Assembly (NCBI GenBank): GCA_021818445.1
Contig: JAKAEB010000007.1
Coordinates: 28,819 to 92,818 of the forward strand
Length of the DNA: 64,000 bases
From: Planctomycetota bacterium
GTDB taxonomy: Bacteria; Planctomycetota; Phycisphaerae; WQYP01
Reading direction: 5' to 3'
The number at the start of each line of letters is the position of its first letter. Positions within the stretch are counted from its first letter, which is position 1. A program made the translations under genes and the position numbers. Below the pieces are notes generated by a model, which ran no database searches, was not told the origin of the DNA, and saw only the letters and a list, made by a program, of their open reading frames with translations. Of the stretch, positions 43,524 to 53,389 are shown piece after piece.

Positions 43524-44486
43524 TCAGCGGCTAAGACTGGCTTTAGCCATGGTCAGCAGGGCACCACACATCAATGCCCATTTGGTTCGCCACCCGACGA
43601 CGGGACGCGAAGTAAGTGTATCGTAATTCTGCCGTTCAATGGCCGCCAGTACGGCCATTCCACCCCGGCCAAAAAGCGAAATTTGCTGCCGCCAAGGCGA
43701 AGCAACCAGATCAAGCAGTGCCTCTCCCTGCTGGAATAGTTCGCGGCAACGATCCACTTCAAACCGCAGCATTTCCCTGAAGCCGGGCGTGCATCGCCCC
43801 AGCCGGATGTCGTTCTCGGTGACGCCATACCGGGCCATTGAATCGGCCGGTAGATATATGCGGTCGCGTTCCAGCAGGTCGCGGCGGACATCCTGCCAAA
43901 AATTGGCCAGTTGCAGTGCGGTACATGTTTTATCCGCCAACGCCTGCCGTTGTTCATCACGGTATCCGCTCAGGTACAGCACCAGGTGGCCAACGGGATT
44001 GGCACTGCGGGTGCAATAATCCAGTACGGTAGGAAAGTCGGGGTAACGAATGAGGCGTTGATCTTGTTCAAAAGCGGAAATTAAATCCAGAAACGGTTTG
44101 GCCGGGATGTCAAAGCGCTTGATCGTAACCGCAAGAGCCGTAAAAATTGCGGTGCCGGTGCTACCCGCAAAGCACTCCAGCGTTTGGCGGCGAAATTCCG
44201 CCAGGTATTGCAGGGCCAACTCGCGATTGCCAACTTCATCACCCAAGTCGTCAGCGGTGCGGCAGAAGGCATAAATGTTGCAAAAGTCCTGGCGCAGTCG
44301 GCGGGGCACCAACCACGAGACCACGGTAAAATTCTCGTAATGTTCATGGGCCAGACGCCAGGTATACGCTTGGGCGGCGGCCGCATCGTCCATGGGCTTA
44401 AAAGCCCATTCGACAGTGGGCGGAAAAGGCCCCGCGCCCGGAGCGACGGCGGCGTCGAATGCCACTGGATGTAAGGCGTTAACCAA
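43524..44486 (-). CDS. hpnC: Hydroxysqualene synthase HpnC
   Basis: HpnC turns presqualene diphosphate into hydroxysqualene. It belongs to the squalene/phytoene synthase family, with CRTADDLGDE and NFWQDVRRDLLERDRIYLPADSM carrying the two aspartate-rich sites. The frame opens with TTG at 44486, preceded by AGGA at a good distance; an ATG at residue 32 is the alternative, just before YTWRLAHEHYENF, where family similarity begins. It is the first gene of the cassette and diverges from ispH. Confidence 0.93.
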   Translation of the reverse strand: MVNALHPVAFDAAVAPGAGPFPPTVEWAFKPMDDAAAAQAYTWRLAHEHYENFTVVSWLVPRRLRQDFCNIYAFCRTADDLGDEVGNRELALQYLAEFRRQTLECFAGSTGTAIFTALAVTIKRFDIPAKPFLDLISAFEQDQRLIRYPDFPTVLDYCTRSANPVGHLVLYLSGYRDEQRQALADKTCTALQLANFWQDVRRDLLERDRIYLPADSMARYGVTENDIRLGRCTPGFREMLRFEVDRCRELFQQGEALLDLVASPWRQQISLFGRGGMAVLAAIERQNYDTLTSRPVVGWRTKWALMCGALLTMAKASLSR

Positions 44487-44732
44487 ATTTTATTCCTGTT
44501 ATCTCAAGGCCCATCAGCTTTCCCCTGCACCTCGCTTACCGCCCGCGTGCAACAGATGGCACTTTTATAACGCACCCCCAGCCATTACACTTTAGGCGTG
44601 CTGTCGGTGGCGTCAGTATTGCTGGCCGGGAGCTTTTGGGCGTGTGCCTCAGGGCGCGCCCGGTTCACTGGACGGTCAGCGGCGGAACCAAACCAGCCGG
44701 CAACCGCCTTATCATACACGGAGTAGGTGTTT

Positions 44733-45683
44733 ATGAAGATACTTTTAGCGAATCCACGTGGCTTCTGTGCCGGCGTCAATATGGCCATCGAGTGTGTGGA
44801 ACGGGTGCTGGAATTGCGCGGTGCGCCCGTTTATGTGTACCATGAAATTGTTCACAATCGGCATGTGGTCGAGCGTTTTGTCCGGCAGGGGGCGGTGTTT
44901 GTCAATACCATTGACGAGGTACCAGAGGGGGCAACCGTTGTGTACAGTGCCCACGGTGTATCGCCGGAAATTCGCCAGCGGGCCACGGCACGCGGGCTGG
45001 TACAGGTTGACGCCACGTGTCCCCTCGTGACAAAAGTTCACAACGAGGCGATCCGCTACGCGCGGCAAAAATTTACCATCATCCTCATCGGACATGCTGA
45101 TCATGACGAGGTTGTCGGCACGCTGGGCGAAGCGCCAGATTCCATCGTCATATGTGAAAGCGTGGATGATGTTGAAAAGATTGAAATTCCTGCCGATCAT
45201 CGCATTGCGTACCTGACGCAGACGACACTAAGTTTGGACGACGCATCCAAGATTATTGCAGCGCTCAAGGTGAAGTTTCCCCGTATTCAGGCTCCACCCA
45301 AGGAAGATATCTGCTACGCGACAACGAATCGGCAAACAGCCGTGCAAAAATTGGCACCCGAGTGCGATTTGGTGCTGGTGGTGGGCAGCCAAAATAGTTC
45401 AAATTCAAAGCGGTTGGTGGAAATGGCCGAAAATCGGGGCACCAAAGGCTATCTGGTGGACGATGCCACCGATATAGACCACGCCTGGTTCAAAGATGTC
45501 GGCACGGTGCTGATTACAGCCGGGGCATCGGCACCGGAGGACTTGGTGCAGGAAATTGTCAAATTGCTGGAGGAACGCTACGCCGCGACGGTAGAACATC
45601 GCCATGTAACCGATGAAGACATGCATTTTGAACTGCCTCTTTCGCTGCGGAAGTTGGAAGAGCAGCACGCGGCAGCGACTTGA
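44733..45683 (+). CDS. ispH: 4-hydroxy-3-methylbut-2-enyl diphosphate reductase IspH
   Basis: IspH makes IPP and DMAPP in the last step of the MEP pathway. The iron-sulfur cysteines are in NPRGFCAGV, DATCPLVTKVH and DICYATTNRQ. The substrate residues are in HEIVHN, HADHDEVVGT, and GSQNSSNSKRL. I chose the ATG at 44733 with GGAG nine bases upstream; a GTG at 44727 is just before it. It is divergent from hpnC, which uses its products after chain elongation. The length of 316 residues is typical. Confidence 0.97.
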   Translation: MKILLANPRGFCAGVNMAIECVERVLELRGAPVYVYHEIVHNRHVVERFVRQGAVFVNTIDEVPEGATVVYSAHGVSPEIRQRATARGLVQVDATCPLVTKVHNEAIRYARQKFTIILIGHADHDEVVGTLGEAPDSIVICESVDDVEKIEIPADHRIAYLTQTTLSLDDASKIIAALKVKFPRIQAPPKEDICYATTNRQTAVQKLAPECDLVLVVGSQNSSNSKRLVEMAENRGTKGYLVDDATDIDHAWFKDVGTVLITAGASAPEDLVQEIVKLLEERYAATVEHRHVTDEDMHFELPLSLRKLEEQHAAAT

Positions 45684-45874
45684 ACCCGGAAGCCTGTCCG
45701 AGTATGAACAGGCGCTGCGATGTGCCCGATAACTGTGCCGATACCGGTGATAGATCGGGTTTATGCCCGTGATATCATTGAGCCGATAATCCATGGGCGT
45801 CCAACGCTTAATGCGAGGCCGGTGTCGCGGTACCCGGGCGGAGCGGACAACATCAAGTTTCTGGATGAGTGCCG

Positions 45875-48184
45875 ATGCGCTTCCTCAATCGATTTAAGCT
45901 TTTGGCCTATCTGGTTATTCTCCTGAGTTTGTTGGGCTTTAACTACGCAGCCATGGATTATGGCCTGCTGGCGCTGTCGGTCATGGTGTGGGTCATGAGC
46001 TGGTGGCTGGTGGAATCGTCCGACGCCACACCCTTTCCAAGGTGGATGATCAATGTCGGCGTCCTGTTGGTGGCGTTGTATCTCTTTTGGGAACTGGTGA
46101 TCGATCATCAACCCAACTTGCTCCTGGGCCTGGGGCACTTCATGACCGGCCTGATCCTGTGCAAATTACTCGAAAAAAAAACCAACCGCGATTATGGCCA
46201 ACTCCTCATTTTAAGCCTTCTGCTGATACTCTCGGGTGCCATTTTGACCACTTCACCCATCTTTGCAGTCATTCTGCTGCTTTATCTGGGTCTGGGGCTG
46301 TATTTGAGCCTTATTTTTCATTTGCAGGCCGAGACACAGTCGGCGGTGAAGCGCAATGCCTCACCGGATAACATGATGCTCAATCCAGCACACGAAAGGG
46401 TTATCGCACGCGATTTGCGCCGCATCACGTGGTCGGCAGCGGTATTTTTGTTCGTCTTTGCCTGTGTAGTATTCGTGCTTTTTCCGCGGACCGGGGTGCC
46501 CGGCATTCTGGCCAAGTGGCGCATCGGTGGCAGTTCGGTTCAGACCGGTTTCACCAACCGGGTCACGTTGGGGCAGTTGGGCCATCTGCACCAGAGCAAC
46601 GCCATCGTCGCGGAAATACGGGTGACGCGCAATGGAAAAAATATTGGCAACGAAGGTTACCAGCCCTATTTTATGGGTTCCACCCTCGAGGTGTACCTGC
46701 AAAAGCGGCATCAGTGGGTGCGGGCATCAAGCCCTACCAAAAATTATCTCTCGTTACACCTCTCGCCCGGACATTGGACTAAGCTGGTCAATCCCAATGA
46801 CTACCATCACCACGATATGATTACGGACCACGTCACGCTGCGGTATGTGCCCGATGATACGTTGTTTGGGCAGTTGCCTTCGGTGGAGATAAAAACCGAC
46901 CGCTCGGCCGAGGTGACGCGCCTTAATGACGGCACACTCATATTTACGGGTTCGGGGCATTCAGCCGTGCACTATTCCGTCCGTGTCCCGCGCAAGTACA
47001 ACCCCGCGTTGATCGGTCCCCAGCAACCGTCGCTTTATCCATCGGTGGTTGAATACAGCATGTTTCCCTCACTTAATGGCTACCGGCGCATCTATTCGGC
47101 ACCCATCGCCAAGCCGATCGCCGCAATGGCCAAAAAGATTGCCGGGCCGCTGCTTAAGAAACATGTCACACCGAAGAACATTGGCAGGGTATACACCCTG
47201 CTCGCCAACCGCTTCTGCAGCTATCTGCGAACCAATTATGCCTATTCGTTTGATATGACACCGGTCAACCCGCATATTGACCCGACCGAAGATTTTTTAA
47301 TCAACAAAAAAAAGATAGGCGGATATTGCGAATATTTTGCTTCCGCCATGGTGATGTTCTGCCGCAGTGTGGGCATTCCAGCCAGGATTGTCACCGGCTA
47401 CCACGGCGGTGACTATAACCCGATAGCTGGGTACTACATCGTCCGGCAGAAATTCGCCCACGCCTGGGTGCAGGTATGGATACCGGGTCGCGGGTGGGTG
47501 TCGTATGATCCCTCGCCGGCCAGCAGCCTGACGAGTGTGCAGCAGCCCATCCATTGGTACAGTCAGTTTACCGATTTTTTACAGTGGATTCGGCTTCAGT
47601 GGCTGCAGACGATCATCGCATTTAATAACACCATGCGGCTGAGCATCATTCATAAGGTGTTCCTGTTCTTCAAGGCCTGCCTGCAGACCATCACAGGGTT
47701 TGGACATGACCTGATTATCCAGATGCGCCACGCGGCAAAGCTTATTCGCACATCCCTGCCGGGCAAAATTGTGGCCGGTCTTGTGGCCGCCCTGCTGCTG
47801 GCGGGAGGTGTATGGCTTACGCGGCGTTTTGGCCGGCGCAAGGGGGTGGTGGCGCAAATTGTGAAAACGTTCGATCCGCGGGTGCAGCGGCAGATGGCGC
47901 GCGATTTGGCGTTTGTCGACCACCTTATGAATACCTTGCGCCGCCTCGGGTCAGAACGCAATACCGAGCAAACCCCTCTGGAATATGTGCGTGAATTAAC
48001 TCTGGTGACCGGTATGGACCTGCCCGAGGCGCACTGGCTTGTGGAAATGTTTTATGCGCTGCGCTTCGGCGATATGACAATGAACGCGGCGCTGGCCCGC
48101 AAAATTCACGACCATCTCAAAGCGCTCGATGGCCGCCTGGATGGTATTAAAACTGGTCGCGCCGGTGCAGCACCGACGAACTGA
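45875..48184 (+). CDS. TgpA-like membrane transglutaminase
   Basis: About six N-terminal membrane helices (with GLGHFMTGLILCKLLEKKTNRDY, typical of DUF3488/TgpA) precede a periplasmic region that contains a transglutaminase core. The triad is seen as GGYCEYFASAM (Cys near residue 485), FAHAWVQVW (His) and VSYDPSPAS (Asp). A further membrane helix (KIVAGLVAALLLAGGVWL) and a cytoplasmic DUF4129-like tail follow. TgpA is essential in Pseudomonas aeruginosa, but its substrate is unknown. The usual partner genes (MoxR ATPase and DUF58) are absent next to it. A GTG at 45869 is an alternative start. Confidence 0.9.
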   Translation: MRFLNRFKLLAYLVILLSLLGFNYAAMDYGLLALSVMVWVMSWWLVESSDATPFPRWMINVGVLLVALYLFWELVIDHQPNLLLGLGHFMTGLILCKLLEKKTNRDYGQLLILSLLLILSGAILTTSPIFAVILLLYLGLGLYLSLIFHLQAETQSAVKRNASPDNMMLNPAHERVIARDLRRITWSAAVFLFVFACVVFVLFPRTGVPGILAKWRIGGSSVQTGFTNRVTLGQLGHLHQSNAIVAEIRVTRNGKNIGNEGYQPYFMGSTLEVYLQKRHQWVRASSPTKNYLSLHLSPGHWTKLVNPNDYHHHDMITDHVTLRYVPDDTLFGQLPSVEIKTDRSAEVTRLNDGTLIFTGSGHSAVHYSVRVPRKYNPALIGPQQPSLYPSVVEYSMFPSLNGYRRIYSAPIAKPIAAMAKKIAGPLLKKHVTPKNIGRVYTLLANRFCSYLRTNYAYSFDMTPVNPHIDPTEDFLINKKKIGGYCEYFASAMVMFCRSVGIPARIVTGYHGGDYNPIAGYYIVRQKFAHAWVQVWIPGRGWVSYDPSPASSLTSVQQPIHWYSQFTDFLQWIRLQWLQTIIAFNNTMRLSIIHKVFLFFKACLQTITGFGHDLIIQMRHAAKLIRTSLPGKIVAGLVAALLLAGGVWLTRRFGRRKGVVAQIVKTFDPRVQRQMARDLAFVDHLMNTLRRLGSERNTEQTPLEYVRELTLVTGMDLPEAHWLVEMFYALRFGDMTMNAALARKIHDHLKALDGRLDGIKTGRAGAAPTN

Positions 48185-48212
48185 CTGTCGCTTTGTGCCG
48201 CACCCGATACAC

Positions 48213-49367
48213 CTATTGAAATAGCATTATTATTCGGATGTCCTCTCCGCAGAGGCCATGCGCCATCACCGTCCCGCGTACCGCCCCGGCCAGGTGAACA
48301 GCCTGTCCATCCGTGCTGATGCGCCGGGCCTGATGGTCCGCAACCACCATCGGAGCAATATAAATGTGCGCCTCATCGACCAGGCGTTGCCCCATAAGGG
48401 CAGCGAGCAGGCGGCTTCCCCCCTCAACAAGCAGATTGGTAACGGATCGACTTCCGAGGTAATCAAGTACGGCACCCAGGTTCAAGCCATCGGCGTCGTT
48501 GACAGCATCATCAATTGGGACGCATTCAATGCCGGCCTGGGACAATTGTTCCCGGCGCTGCCATGCGGCCGCATCGATTTGCCGTCCATGAAACAGCAGC
48601 ACGGGAAATTCCCGGGCGGTCTGCACCAATTGGCTGTGAGACGGCAGGCGGCAGTGTGTGTCGAGCACACAGCGTAAGGCCCGGCGGCGGACATCGATGT
48701 CACCGGATGGCCGGGCGGTTAGTAGCGGGTCGTCGGCGAGAACGGTGTGGATGCCCACCAGCACCGCATCAACACGGCCGCGTAAACGGTGCACCTCATG
48801 GCGCGATGCCGCACATGAAATCCATTTTGATTCCCCAAACCGATCCGCCATTGCCCCATCAATCGACTGGGCCCATTTGGCAATCACATACGGCCGTTTT
48901 TGGGTGATGAACTTGAAAAATGGTGCATTAATTTGACGGGCCTCCCGCGCGCATACCCCCACAGCCACCGCCACACCGTGGTGGTGAAGCTCCATCAGAC
49001 CTTGGCCTGCGACCAGAGGATTGGGGTCCAGCACTGCCGCCGAAACCCGCGCCACCTTGGCCGCCATCAAGGCCTGCGTGCACGGCCCGGTCTTGCCAAC
49101 ATGGCAGCAGGGTTCAAGTGTCACATAGACGATCGCACCCGCCGCCTTTAATCCCGCGTTTTTCAGGGCATGGATTTCCGCATGCGGACCCCCGAACTTT
49201 TCATGCCAGCCCTCGCCCACCACTACTCCATCCTTAACGATGACGGCACCGACGACCGGGTTAGGCTCGACAAATCCACGCCCCATCTCAGCGAGTTCAA
49301 GGGCACGGCGCATCCACCGGGCGTCTTGAGTCATATCAGGCTGATTTACATCGACGGCGGTGTTCAT
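48213..49367 (-). CDS. ribD: Bifunctional riboflavin biosynthesis protein RibD
   Basis: RibD deaminates and then reduces the pyrimidine intermediate of riboflavin synthesis. The deaminase zinc site is HAEIHALKNAG and LEPCCHVGKTGPC. The reductase domain begins RPYVIAKWAQSIDGAMADRFG and continues to NLLVEGGSRLLAALMGQRLVDE. The length of 384 residues is usual. No other rib genes or FMN riboswitch are visible. The stop is 28 bases from the convergent transglutaminase gene. Confidence 0.96.
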   Translation of the reverse strand: MNTAVDVNQPDMTQDARWMRRALELAEMGRGFVEPNPVVGAVIVKDGVVVGEGWHEKFGGPHAEIHALKNAGLKAAGAIVYVTLEPCCHVGKTGPCTQALMAAKVARVSAAVLDPNPLVAGQGLMELHHHGVAVAVGVCAREARQINAPFFKFITQKRPYVIAKWAQSIDGAMADRFGESKWISCAASRHEVHRLRGRVDAVLVGIHTVLADDPLLTARPSGDIDVRRRALRCVLDTHCRLPSHSQLVQTAREFPVLLFHGRQIDAAAWQRREQLSQAGIECVPIDDAVNDADGLNLGAVLDYLGSRSVTNLLVEGGSRLLAALMGQRLVDEAHIYIAPMVVADHQARRISTDGQAVHLAGAVRGTVMAHGLCGEDIRIIMLFQ

Positions 49368-49406
49368 TAAGTATCCATGATTTTGCGATTGATCGCTGAT
49401 GGCTCA

Positions 49407-51011
49407 TCAAGATGTCAACAGCGACTTTCCGGTCATTTCCTTCGGCTGGGCAAGCCCCATCAAGGCCAGCAGTGTAGGGGCCACGTCACACAGGGCACCA
49501 CCGGTGCGCAATTTATGCCCCTTGTAGCGATCATCAACCACAATCAATTCCACATCGTAGGTGGTGTGGCTGGTGTGGGGGCAGTTGTTTTTCGGGTCCC
49601 ACATCTGTTCACAGTTGCCGTGGTCGGCCGTCACAATGACCGATCCCCCCAACTGTTTAACTTTATCCACCAGTTTGCCAACATCCTGATCAACCGTTTC
49701 CACCGCCTTGATCGCGGCCTGCAGGTTACCGGTGTGGCCGACCATATCTCCATTGGCAAAATTGACAACAAACAGGTCGTACTTCCGGCTCTCGAGTGCT
49801 TTGAGCACAATATCAGTTACCTCGGCCGCGCTCATCTCCGGCTTCTGGTCGTAGGTTGACACCTTCGGACTCGGAGCCATAGACCGGTCCTCATGCGGGA
49901 AGGGTGGCTCGCGATAATCATTGAAAAAAAATGTAACATGCGGAAATTTCTCCGTCTCGGCCGAGCGAAACTGGTTTAGCCCGGCTTCACTGGTGTACAT
50001 GCCAAGTATTTCGCGCATCTTTTCCGGTTTGCCGAAGATTACCTTTACCGGCAGGCCCTCCTCATAGGCGGTCATGGTGGCGTAATACAGATTTTTGGGT
50101 CTGGCAGCGCGCTTAAAGCCGCCATTGGGTTCCCTGGCAAAGGCGTCATCATCCAGTACAAACGCCTTGGTTATTTCGCGCGGGCGATCGCCACGATAAT
50201 TAAAAAATATGATTGCATCATTATCATTCACCGTCATGGCCCCGCCGATCACAGACGGGGTGACAAACTCATCGCCGTTCCGCGATGGCTCGGTGGGGTG
50301 GGAATAGTAATGTTCCAGCGCTTTATGGGCCGATGAAAATTCGTCGCCCTTGCCAGCCGTAAGCAGATCGTACGCTTTTTGCACCCGATCCCACCGATTA
50401 TCCCGGTCCATCGCGTAATACCGGCCAACGACCGATGCGATACGCCCCACGCCGATCTCCTTGATTCTTTTTTCCAGCTCGGCAAGATAACGCACACCGC
50501 CCTGCGGCGCTGTGTCTCGACCGTCGGTAATGGCGTGAACGGCCACCCGATCGGCTGGAAATTTCAGCCGCGCCGCCAACTCCAGTATGGCGTAGGCATG
50601 TTCCTGATCGCTGTGTACACGCCCGTCGGAACACAGTCCAAGGATATGCACCCGCGATTGGTGGTCCTGGGCATGTTTGAATGCATGGCGCAGCACGTCG
50701 TTATCGAAAAAGCTGCCATCACGAATCCGGCGGGTGATTCGCATCGTTTCCTGATCGACAATCCGCCCCGCCCCGATGTTCTGGTGGCCAACTTCGCTGT
50801 TACCCATCACGCCCTGGGGCAGCCCTACCCATTCACCGGAGGTATGTATGAGAACGTGTGGATATTCTGCCATGAGGGCATCATCCACTGGATGTTTGGC
50901 CAGGTGGACAGCGTTGTATGAATTCATTTCTGGGTGAGGATTGCTACCCCAGCCGTCGCGGACAATAAGCATGACGGGAAGACGCAATTTACTGCGATCA
51001 ATCTGAACCAT
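49407..51011 (-). CDS. gpmI: 2,3-bisphosphoglycerate-independent phosphoglycerate mutase
   Basis: GpmI interconverts 3- and 2-phosphoglycerate in glycolysis with two manganese ions. Visible are LIVRDGWGSN, the phosphoserine motif MGNSEVGHQNIGAGRIV, AITDGRDTAPQGG, NFANGDMVGHTG and TADHGNCEQM. I placed the start at the ATG at 51011 (AAGGAG upstream); the frame is open to 51212 but that extension overlaps the divergent gene. At 534 residues it is slightly longer than most. ribD follows after 39 bases on the same strand. Confidence 0.96.
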   Translation of the reverse strand: MVQIDRSKLRLPVMLIVRDGWGSNPHPEMNSYNAVHLAKHPVDDALMAEYPHVLIHTSGEWVGLPQGVMGNSEVGHQNIGAGRIVDQETMRITRRIRDGSFFDNDVLRHAFKHAQDHQSRVHILGLCSDGRVHSDQEHAYAILELAARLKFPADRVAVHAITDGRDTAPQGGVRYLAELEKRIKEIGVGRIASVVGRYYAMDRDNRWDRVQKAYDLLTAGKGDEFSSAHKALEHYYSHPTEPSRNGDEFVTPSVIGGAMTVNDNDAIIFFNYRGDRPREITKAFVLDDDAFAREPNGGFKRAARPKNLYYATMTAYEEGLPVKVIFGKPEKMREILGMYTSEAGLNQFRSAETEKFPHVTFFFNDYREPPFPHEDRSMAPSPKVSTYDQKPEMSAAEVTDIVLKALESRKYDLFVVNFANGDMVGHTGNLQAAIKAVETVDQDVGKLVDKVKQLGGSVIVTADHGNCEQMWDPKNNCPHTSHTTYDVELIVVDDRYKGHKLRTGGALCDVAPTLLALMGLAQPKEMTGKSLLTS

Positions 51012-51138
51012 GTGTGGTAAAACTCCTTGGAACAAAAGCTCCTGACATTTGGCCCACAACCGTCGTGCCCCGGCGACCAATGTGTTGGCCGCCCCGCGCG
51101 GTGTTGCCAATCGCTGCCGGAACGGTAGTCTAACCGGT

Positions 51139-52593
51139 ATGAACATCCCAACCGGCCACCATTCTTTTATACCCGTTTGGCGGGTGTTTGCCATCCTGCT
51201 GCTGATGGCCACCCTTCTATCTGCAAGGTGTCAGGCCGCATTTACCATCCACGCTACGCCAATCCCGCGCCATCCTTCAATAAACACATGGGTAACGCTG
51301 CATCTGCGCGGCCTGCCTGTGCAAAATCGCCCGTACCAATTTGAGCTACGCGATCCGTCGGGCGGCCCCGTGAGTGCAATAACCACCACCGGCCAACAAC
51401 CCGTTTTGTTGCCTGTCGCATTTATTAAACCAATCTCGGGGCTTCATTGGCGTTTGCAATATCAAATTACAGAGTTCGCCGGTCGGCACCAGCAACGGTG
51501 GCGTACCCTGCGCATAAACGTCGAGCACTCTCCTGCAAGCGATGGCAGGCGGTATCTCCTGCTTGCCTCGCACCGCACCCAACGCCATCTTGGCCATCGT
51601 CATATTGACACCCTGCGAATCGGAGTCCGTACGTTGCGCCGGTTGCCACCGGTGGCTTTGGCCGCCTTCAGCGGTGGCATCATCGGACCTCGCAGAGCGC
51701 CGTTGCTGCACCCGTCTGATCTGCTGCCCATGATGGCAGCCGGGATACCGATTTACCAATTCGGTGCGTCAAGCCCGCCTGCCGTAAATGGCCTCGCGTG
51801 GCGGCGTACCCGGTTGGCACGCCATATCCATTGCTGGGTGCTTGCCATGAATACTCCACCGCCCCCGAGGCCGCTGGCAACGGGGCTGCGACGAATACGC
51901 CTGCCGCAACTTGCGCCCCCCGCATCATGGCGGACGATTGTGATTGCCTGTGGACTCATGGGACTGATTGTGCCCCTTCTGGCATTTGCGGCCACCAGCG
52001 GCAGGCGCATCGGTTGGCGCGTCGGTTGGATGCTGGCTGCCAGCGTCGCCACGGCGGCCATCGCGCTGTGGTGGATCAACCGCGCACCGCAGGTTAATTC
52101 AATCACTTGGCGCTGGCAGGTGGCCACCAAAAACCCCGCCATGAGGTATTCAATACACTGGAGCGTGGTGCGGGCACTCTCACCGGCGCACATCGAGCTT
52201 TCCGGCTCTTCCGCCTTGCCGGTTGCGTGGAACCCGCGTAGCTGGCGACATCTGCACGCCACCATAAATTTTTCATACTCAGCAGCCGACCCCAACAACA
52301 TCACCTTCCGGCTGCCAATGGGAGCCGCGGCCATCATCCAGACGCAAAGGCTTCAATTTGGCCCCCCAACCAGGATGGCTTCCCTTAAATGGTTGAATTT
52401 TGCCAATGGTAGGCTGCGTCGCTCACCCGCCGGTACACCGATTGGCATGGATGATTGGCTGCTGCACCTGCCGCTGGCCATCCGGCCTTCCATTCGGGCA
52501 TGGCTGGTTTTAGGACGCGAGGGATATGCGGACTGGAGGATCGCGGTCGGAAGGCGGCTGATCGTCCAACCGCTTTTATCCAGTGGTCATTAG
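51139..52593 (+). CDS. Membrane protein of unknown function with signal peptide
   Basis: A signal-like segment (WRVFAILLLMATLLSARCQA) starts a beta-rich domain of about 250 residues, then two membrane helices (IVIACGLMGLIVPLLAFAA and VGWMLAASVATAAIALWWI), then another beta-rich domain of about 170 residues. I do not recognise a family. The layout of beta domain, two helices and second domain suggests an envelope protein. I chose the ATG at 51139; the frame is open to 51049, where it would run over the gpmI leader. It stands divergent from gpmI. Confidence 0.72.
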   Translation: MNIPTGHHSFIPVWRVFAILLLMATLLSARCQAAFTIHATPIPRHPSINTWVTLHLRGLPVQNRPYQFELRDPSGGPVSAITTTGQQPVLLPVAFIKPISGLHWRLQYQITEFAGRHQQRWRTLRINVEHSPASDGRRYLLLASHRTQRHLGHRHIDTLRIGVRTLRRLPPVALAAFSGGIIGPRRAPLLHPSDLLPMMAAGIPIYQFGASSPPAVNGLAWRRTRLARHIHCWVLAMNTPPPPRPLATGLRRIRLPQLAPPASWRTIVIACGLMGLIVPLLAFAATSGRRIGWRVGWMLAASVATAAIALWWINRAPQVNSITWRWQVATKNPAMRYSIHWSVVRALSPAHIELSGSSALPVAWNPRSWRHLHATINFSYSAADPNNITFRLPMGAAAIIQTQRLQFGPPTRMASLKWLNFANGRLRRSPAGTPIGMDDWLLHLPLAIRPSIRAWLVLGREGYADWRIAVGRRLIVQPLLSSGH

Positions 52594-52654
52594 GAGCCTG
52601 TTTAACGCGACAGGCTATGACCGGCATTTAGTTGGCGCATTTTGGCTGGTAGAC

Positions 52655-52694
52655 GGGGAAAAAAAAGCGTTCCCCGGTTTTTAAGCCGGGGAAC
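52655..52694 (-). terminator. Rho-independent terminator of the second PEP-CTERM gene
   Basis: GTTCCCCGG (52669-52677) pairs with CCGGGGAAC (52686-52694). Read on the minus strand, the hairpin is followed by GC and a run of eight T, the form expected for the leftward gene that ends at 52727. Confidence 0.85.
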
Positions 52695-52726
52695 ACTCTG
52701 ATAATTCGAATAAGCAGTCTTTGGTT

Positions 52727-53389
52727 TTAGCTCAATGCCTTGCGTTTGCGAAGGGCCAGCAGTCCGACCGCACCAAGACCGAGCAGCGCCACCGAGGCTG
52801 GCTCAGGGGTGGCGGCCGGCTCAAGGCTTACCTCGCCAACATAGGCATGGGCGGATGAACCGGCCACGGCGCCGGTAATCGCACCGATATTTATGTAGGC
52901 CTCGGATGCACCGGTCGGGGCTATCACATTGACGCTGCTAAGTTGATAACCGGCAGCGGTACCAAAGCCGGAGGTAGTCAGCGGCATACTGACGAAGGTG
53001 GGGGCACCGATGGCTCCTGCGCTGCTGTTGAGGAATTGAATCTGCGCTTGCCCGACAAAGCCAGCGCCCACGCCTGTAAATTGGGAATAAAAGCTGAAGG
53101 TGTAGGTGGTGCCGGGGGTAATGGTACCTACGGCCGTCTGCTGCGAAATGTTGGCATTGTTGGCTTCTGCGGTGTTATTAAGATTGGCGTCGTGCGAGCC
53201 GACGAAGGGATTGGAATTGTCCCAGCTTGCACCGCCGTTGTATTGCCAATCGTTAGGTGTGGGGGGATTGGTCGGGCCGGTTGCAAAATCCGGGTTGTTG
53301 ACGATATTGGCGGCCTGTGCGGCAGACGCCACCAAGCCAATCGCCATTGGAACCACCAAGCCGAAGGAAATGAGTGATTTGGACAACAT
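52727..53389 (-). CDS. PEP-CTERM secreted protein with a jelly-roll-like domain
   Basis: A 220-residue exported protein. After the signal peptide (LISFGLVVPMAIGLVASAAQA) it begins NIVNNPDFATG, typical of DUF642/carbohydrate-binding-like jelly-roll domains in surface proteins. It ends in TPEPASVALLGLGAVGLLALRKRKALS: PEP, hydrophobic segment and basic tail for exosortase. The ATG at 53389 has GAGGAG seven bases upstream. It is unrelated in sequence to the other PEP-CTERM protein apart from the tail. Confidence 0.9.
   Translation of the reverse strand: MLSKSLISFGLVVPMAIGLVASAAQAANIVNNPDFATGPTNPPTPNDWQYNGGASWDNSNPFVGSHDANLNNTAEANNANISQQTAVGTITPGTTYTFSFYSQFTGVGAGFVGQAQIQFLNSSAGAIGAPTFVSMPLTTSGFGTAAGYQLSSVNVIAPTGASEAYINIGAITGAVAGSSAHAYVGEVSLEPAATPEPASVALLGLGAVGLLALRKRKALS

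Noticed and set aside
52595..52616. MITE end similar to the one at 53898 (AGCCTGT...ACAGGCT)
   Set aside because: Only a 7-bp match forming a simple hairpin after a stop codon; no second end at a suitable distance.
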